Source of the DNA: Massilia sp. erpn
GTDB taxonomy: Bacteria > Pseudomonadota > Gammaproteobacteria > Burkholderiales > Burkholderiaceae_D
Direction: 5' to 3'
DNA: 64,000 nt
NCBI RefSeq assembly: GCF_024400215.1
Contig: NZ_CP053748.1
Coordinates: 744,001-808,000, forward strand
Each line of letters starts with the position of its first letter. The first letter of the stretch is position 1. The position numbers were made by a program, and so were the translations under genes. Below, piece by piece: positions 59,398-64,000 of this stretch. The notes below the pieces were generated by a model. It was not told the origin of the DNA. It did no database searches and was given only the letters and a program-made list of their open reading frames with translations.

Positions 59398-60717
59398 TCA
59401 GTTCTGAGTTGCGGCGCCTGCAGCCGTTTTCAGCGGGCAGGCCAGAACTGGCGTCCAATTGGCAGAATCAGGCGCAAGCGAGGGCCAGCTTTCCGCTGGT
59501 CCGGGTGGCTCCTCGATATGGACAGCTTCTGCTCTGTTGCGCATGAGCTCGTTATACTTCTGCAATTTTTCAAGGGTCGGTATACGTCCCTCCCCGGCCA
59601 TCACGCTGTATGTATCCTTCTGGTGCGCAAAATCGTAGACCCAGAAAGATGACAGTTGGATGCGCTGGTTATAGATCGCGCTCAGGAACTGATCGATCTT
59701 TTTGTCTGCATCGTATGAGACCTGTTTCCTCTTGGCTCCGAACTCCCCGAGGTAAAACGGGCGCTTGTCTTTGTGCGAGCGGGCCATAGCCGCCTCGAGA
59801 ATATCCTCCAGTCCGCTGTCTTTCCTTCCGAAATAAGTCCCCTCTTGTTCCGGATACAAATGCATGGATAAGGTATTCCCCGAATCAGGTTCATTTTTCC
59901 TCAAGATCCAGCCAAATTCCGCTTCCGTATCTTTCCGATTTCCTTCGCTTTTAGGAAGATAGCGCAAGCTAAAGGCATTGGGATTAGGGACATTATTTCC
60001 GCTAAAAATCGGCGTACGTTTATCCCTGTCAGATATCTCTTTCGCAAAAAACTCAATGGCGGAGATCATATCTTGATGGGTAAAATTATCGGCCGGCGTC
60101 CATGGTGTGGCGCGGCCTTCGCGCGTCGGTAGGCAAGGGTAATTCTGGTATCCCCGCTGCAGGGTTAAATCCATGAAACTGCTACCCTCATTGGTAAATT
60201 CCCATCCCCACAATGCCGGGTGATCCTTGTGCTGATCAACCATCTCGTCAATGATCTTTTTCATAAGATCCCGAGTCTGGCTATCGCGCCCAATCGCAGA
60301 AGCGTGCTCGCCCGTTATCTCCAGCAATGCCGTCCAATTCCAGAACACATCCAGAATAACGCCTATGCCCAGATTATCCGCCTCCGTCATAAAGATGTTA
60401 AGGCGTCTATGAAATTCCCGCTTGGTTGCCTCATCCTTCAGGTAATCCGACTGGATAGTCTCTGGCCAGAAACCGATCGTGCTGATGCGGATAAATGGGA
60501 TTTCATGTTTCTTGATAATCTGAAGACCTTTTTTCCAGCTTTCGTCTTTTTCATTTTTTGCATATCTGGTAAAGCCATCAAAATAATTGACACCAACTCC
60601 ATAGAACGGCTTACCTTTATGCATGAACAGGCCATTTTCCACGACCAACGGCTCGGCAGATGCATTTAAAAAAACCAGTGACAGCATCGCGGCCAATACG
60701 CTTTTACTCAACCTCAT
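59398..60717 (-). CDS. Secreted cellulase/mannanase-type glycoside hydrolase (GH5-like)
   Basis: A 439-residue exported TIM-barrel hydrolase. Signal peptide residues 1-22 (MRLSKSVLAAMLSLVFLNAS). GKPFYGVGVNYFDGF and IRISTIGFWP mark the first strands; the acid/base Glu is in WGWEFTNEGSS (about residue 163) and the nucleophile in FYLGEFGAKR (about 330). This fits clan GH-A, GH5-like. The last 60 residues are Pro/Ser-rich. The gene is AT-richer than its surroundings, suggesting transfer. Confidence 0.85.
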   Translation of the reverse strand: MRLSKSVLAAMLSLVFLNASAEPLVVENGLFMHKGKPFYGVGVNYFDGFTRYAKNEKDESWKKGLQIIKKHEIPFIRISTIGFWPETIQSDYLKDEATKREFHRRLNIFMTEADNLGIGVILDVFWNWTALLEITGEHASAIGRDSQTRDLMKKIIDEMVDQHKDHPALWGWEFTNEGSSFMDLTLQRGYQNYPCLPTREGRATPWTPADNFTHQDMISAIEFFAKEISDRDKRTPIFSGNNVPNPNAFSLRYLPKSEGNRKDTEAEFGWILRKNEPDSGNTLSMHLYPEQEGTYFGRKDSGLEDILEAAMARSHKDKRPFYLGEFGAKRKQVSYDADKKIDQFLSAIYNQRIQLSSFWVYDFAHQKDTYSVMAGEGRIPTLEKLQKYNELMRNRAEAVHIEEPPGPAESWPSLAPDSANWTPVLACPLKTAAGAATQN

Positions 60718-60854
60718 TCGCCTCTCCAGGAAATAATGAATACGAAACGGATTATCAAACAAATATCACTATGGCAACAAGATATTTTTTGTACCCGGAC
60801 TGTAGTCCGATACAAATCAGACATAATTTTTCAGATCCGGGCACCCTTTTCTCT

Positions 60855-62612
<1,758 letters not shown>

Positions 62613-62715
62613 TGCTCTTGTCTTTCGTCGGGATGCAAGCATCCGCGTTAACAGGAGCGCTAACGATACGAGCCGTGAACTGACTCTATGGAAGGGAGTA
62701 AAGCTCTTGGCCTTG

Positions 62716-62805
62716 TTATCGCAGCGCGATGGAACGAGGGCAAGAGCGGCTCAGTGTGGAAAACTGGCGCGCGCTGAACAGAGCAGCAAGCGGGTTATGA
62801 CTCAT
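62716..62805 (-). CDS. Leader ORF upstream of the ABC-F gene (29 aa)
   Basis: A 29-codon frame starting MSHNPLAALFSARQFSTLSR and ending in a TAA at 62716. Its ribosome-binding site AAAGGAGGT, 6 bases from the ATG, is a full match to the 16S anti-Shine-Dalgarno, far better than that of the ABC-F gene itself. The end of the frame (GCTCTTGCC) can pair with GGCCAAGAGC just after it. This is the layout of translation-attenuation leaders of antibiotic-resistance ABC-F genes. Confidence 0.65.
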   Translation of the reverse strand: MSHNPLAALFSARQFSTLSRSCPRSIALR

Positions 62806-62850
62806 TTTTTACCTCCTTTCTTTTCTGTGCAAACCGATACAGCTTGCGGG

Positions 62851-63627
62851 TTAATGGCGGTGCGCCGTCAGGAACAGCACGATGCACACGCCCAGGGCGA
62901 TCAGCAGCACCTGGGGAATCGTTTCGCGCAGGGTGGCGCGGCGCTGCATCTGCGGCATCAGGTCGCTGACGGCGATATAGATAAACCCGGACGACGCGAA
63001 CACCAGCACATACGGTATCAGATTGCTGGCGCGGTCCAGGGTATAGTAGCCCAGCAGGCCGCCGGCCACGGCCAGCAAGCTGCATAAGAGGTTGTACACA
63101 TAGGCGCGCGCGCGCGAGAAGCCCGCGTTCAGCAACACGATGAAGTCGCCGATCTCCTGCGGAATCTCGTGCGCGATGATGGCCAGGCCGGTGACGATGC
63201 CCAGGCCCGGATCGGCCAGGAAGGCGGCGGCGATCAGGATGCCATCGGTGAAATTGTGCATGCCGTCGCCGACCAGGATCATCCAGCCCGCTTTGCCGGC
63301 TTCGCGCTTGTCGTGGCCATGGGCGTGGTGGTGGCCGTCGTGCTCATGGTGGTGCGAGTGGCGCAGGATGGCCAGTTTTTCCAGCATGAAGAAGGCCAGC
63401 AGGCCGCCCAGCAGGGTGGCGAACAGGGTGTGCGTATCGGCGCCGGATTCAAAGGCTTCGGGCAGGGCGTGCAGCAGGGACGTGGACAGCATGATGCCAA
63501 CCGACAGGCTGACCATGCGCTCGACGACCTTGGACAGCAGCGTAAACGAGAAGATCGCCGCTGCCGAAATGCTGACTACGCCGGCGATGGTGGTCGCCAG
63601 CAGAATGGAAATAAGAGTTGGATCGAT
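62851..63627 (-). CDS. ZIP-family metal transporter
   Basis: About 258 residues with eight membrane helices. The metal-site motifs are DGMHNFTDGILIAAAFL and AHEIPQEIGDFIVLLNAGF, and a His-rich cytoplasmic loop (HHHEHDGHHHAHGHD) lies between helices 3 and 4. It imports Zn2+ or related ions. The N-terminal helix needs a start well upstream of the first ATG (63516, which would drop helix 1). The best place is an ATC codon at 63627, 7 bases after an AGAGGT site, giving an IDPTLISILLATTIAG start. Confidence 0.85.
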   Translation of the reverse strand: MDPTLISILLATTIAGVVSISAAAIFSFTLLSKVVERMVSLSVGIMLSTSLLHALPEAFESGADTHTLFATLLGGLLAFFMLEKLAILRHSHHHEHDGHHHAHGHDKREAGKAGWMILVGDGMHNFTDGILIAAAFLADPGLGIVTGLAIIAHEIPQEIGDFIVLLNAGFSRARAYVYNLLCSLLAVAGGLLGYYTLDRASNLIPYVLVFASSGFIYIAVSDLMPQMQRRATLRETIPQVLLIALGVCIVLFLTAHRH

Positions 63628-63729
63628 TTTGGAACCTCTTTGCCTTGCCCACCGCCTTGAACCCTAAAAAGCGGCGTAAACCGGACATTGTAACTCCCTG
63701 CCCGGTTTCCTGCTCATTCAGCCCATACT

Positions 63730-64000
63730 TCAGGCCACGCCATTGGCCTTGAACCAGGCCAGCGTGCGCTTCCAGCCGTCCTTCGCATCCGCCGCCACAT
63801 AGCTGGGCCGGTAGTCGGCATGGAAGGCGTGGCCGGCGTCCGGATACACCACAAACACGGACTTGCTGCTGCCCTTGGCCAGCGCCGCCTTCATCTGCTC
63901 AATGGTTTCCAGCGGAATGCCCTGGTCCTTGGCGCCATACAGGCCAAGGATATTCGCTTTTATGCTCGCGGCCACGTCGACCGGATGCCTGGGATAGACG
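63730..64000 (-). CDS. Dienelactone hydrolase-family protein (N-terminus outside window)
   Basis: The C-terminal 89 residues of an alpha/beta hydrolase. ILGLYGAKDQGIPLETIEQM carries the catalytic Asp region and VVYPDAGHAFHADYRPSY the catalytic His, both typical of dienelactone hydrolase-type enzymes. The nucleophile Cys or Ser lies in the missing part. Substrate unknown. Confidence 0.85.
   Translation of the reverse strand, partial: VYPRHPVDVAASIKANILGLYGAKDQGIPLETIEQMKAALAKGSSKSVFVVYPDAGHAFHADYRPSYVAADAKDGWKRTLAWFKANGVA

Overview
The window comes from a high-GC betaproteobacterium, most likely an Oxalobacteraceae member (Massilia, Duganella or Janthinobacterium type). Pointers are the aa3 oxidase cluster order (ctaC-ctaD-small assembly protein-ctaG-DUF2970-ctaE, then SURF1, SCO-like, ctaA, ctaB, SCO), the dxs-ispA-xseB operon and the pilT-pilU pair. 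The genus is inferred from gene content only. No rRNA, tRNA, CRISPR array or prophage was seen.

Layout. 1-2.75 kb: tellurium-resistance-type genes (TerD, AIM24-like, TerD, DUF475). 2.85-9.6 kb: an NhaR-like LysR regulator and a CecR-like TetR regulator divergent from a complete ybhGFSR-type export system. 9.7-13.5 kb: CNNM/CorC-type protein, a secreted unknown, an AI-2E family permease, DUF1272. 13.5-22.5 kb: cytochrome c oxidase with its heme and copper assembly factors. 22.8-26.5 kb: BioC-like methyltransferase, ComF, TrmL, a REP-associated transposase with its REP palindromes, RfaE2. 26.5-35.4 kb: a third PilT/PilU-type ATPase, OxyR, UbiA, DUF883, a solute-binding protein, ProC, YggS, PilT, PilU, glutathione peroxidase. 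35.5-42.5 kb: GGDEF-EAL protein, glycolate oxidase glcDEF, cobalamin adenosyltransferase.

42.5-52.5 kb is the unusual part. On the minus strand I count sixteen intact genes for 57-68-residue Sec-exported peptides, plus one divergent member and one truncated copy. They share a near-constant signal peptide and a mirror-symmetric cysteine frame, C-x3-C-x6-C-(x7-11)-C-x6-C-x3-C, while the rest of the mature sequence varies freely. Two loci also encode a membrane-anchored, periplasm-facing glutaredoxin (CPFC), and two other loci keep only its C-terminal stub. Four copies of a strong promoter (TTGACA, 17 bp, TATTGT or TATCGT) with a shared AT-rich upstream element head these units, and structured RNA segments lie between the glutaredoxin and peptide genes. 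A LysR regulator, an SGNH hydrolase and a secreted M48 peptidase are interspersed. I read this as a tandemly amplified system of secreted three-disulfide helical hairpins with dedicated redox enzymes. I do not recognise it as a described system, and its function is unknown.

52.5-64 kb: dxs-ispA-xseB, a Rieske oxygenase, a DMT permease, a 3-mercaptopyruvate-type sulfurtransferase, an RHH-like protein, a GH5-like secreted glycosidase in an AT-richer patch, an ABC-F ATPase preceded by a well-formed leader ORF, a ZIP metal transporter and a truncated dienelactone hydrolase-like gene.
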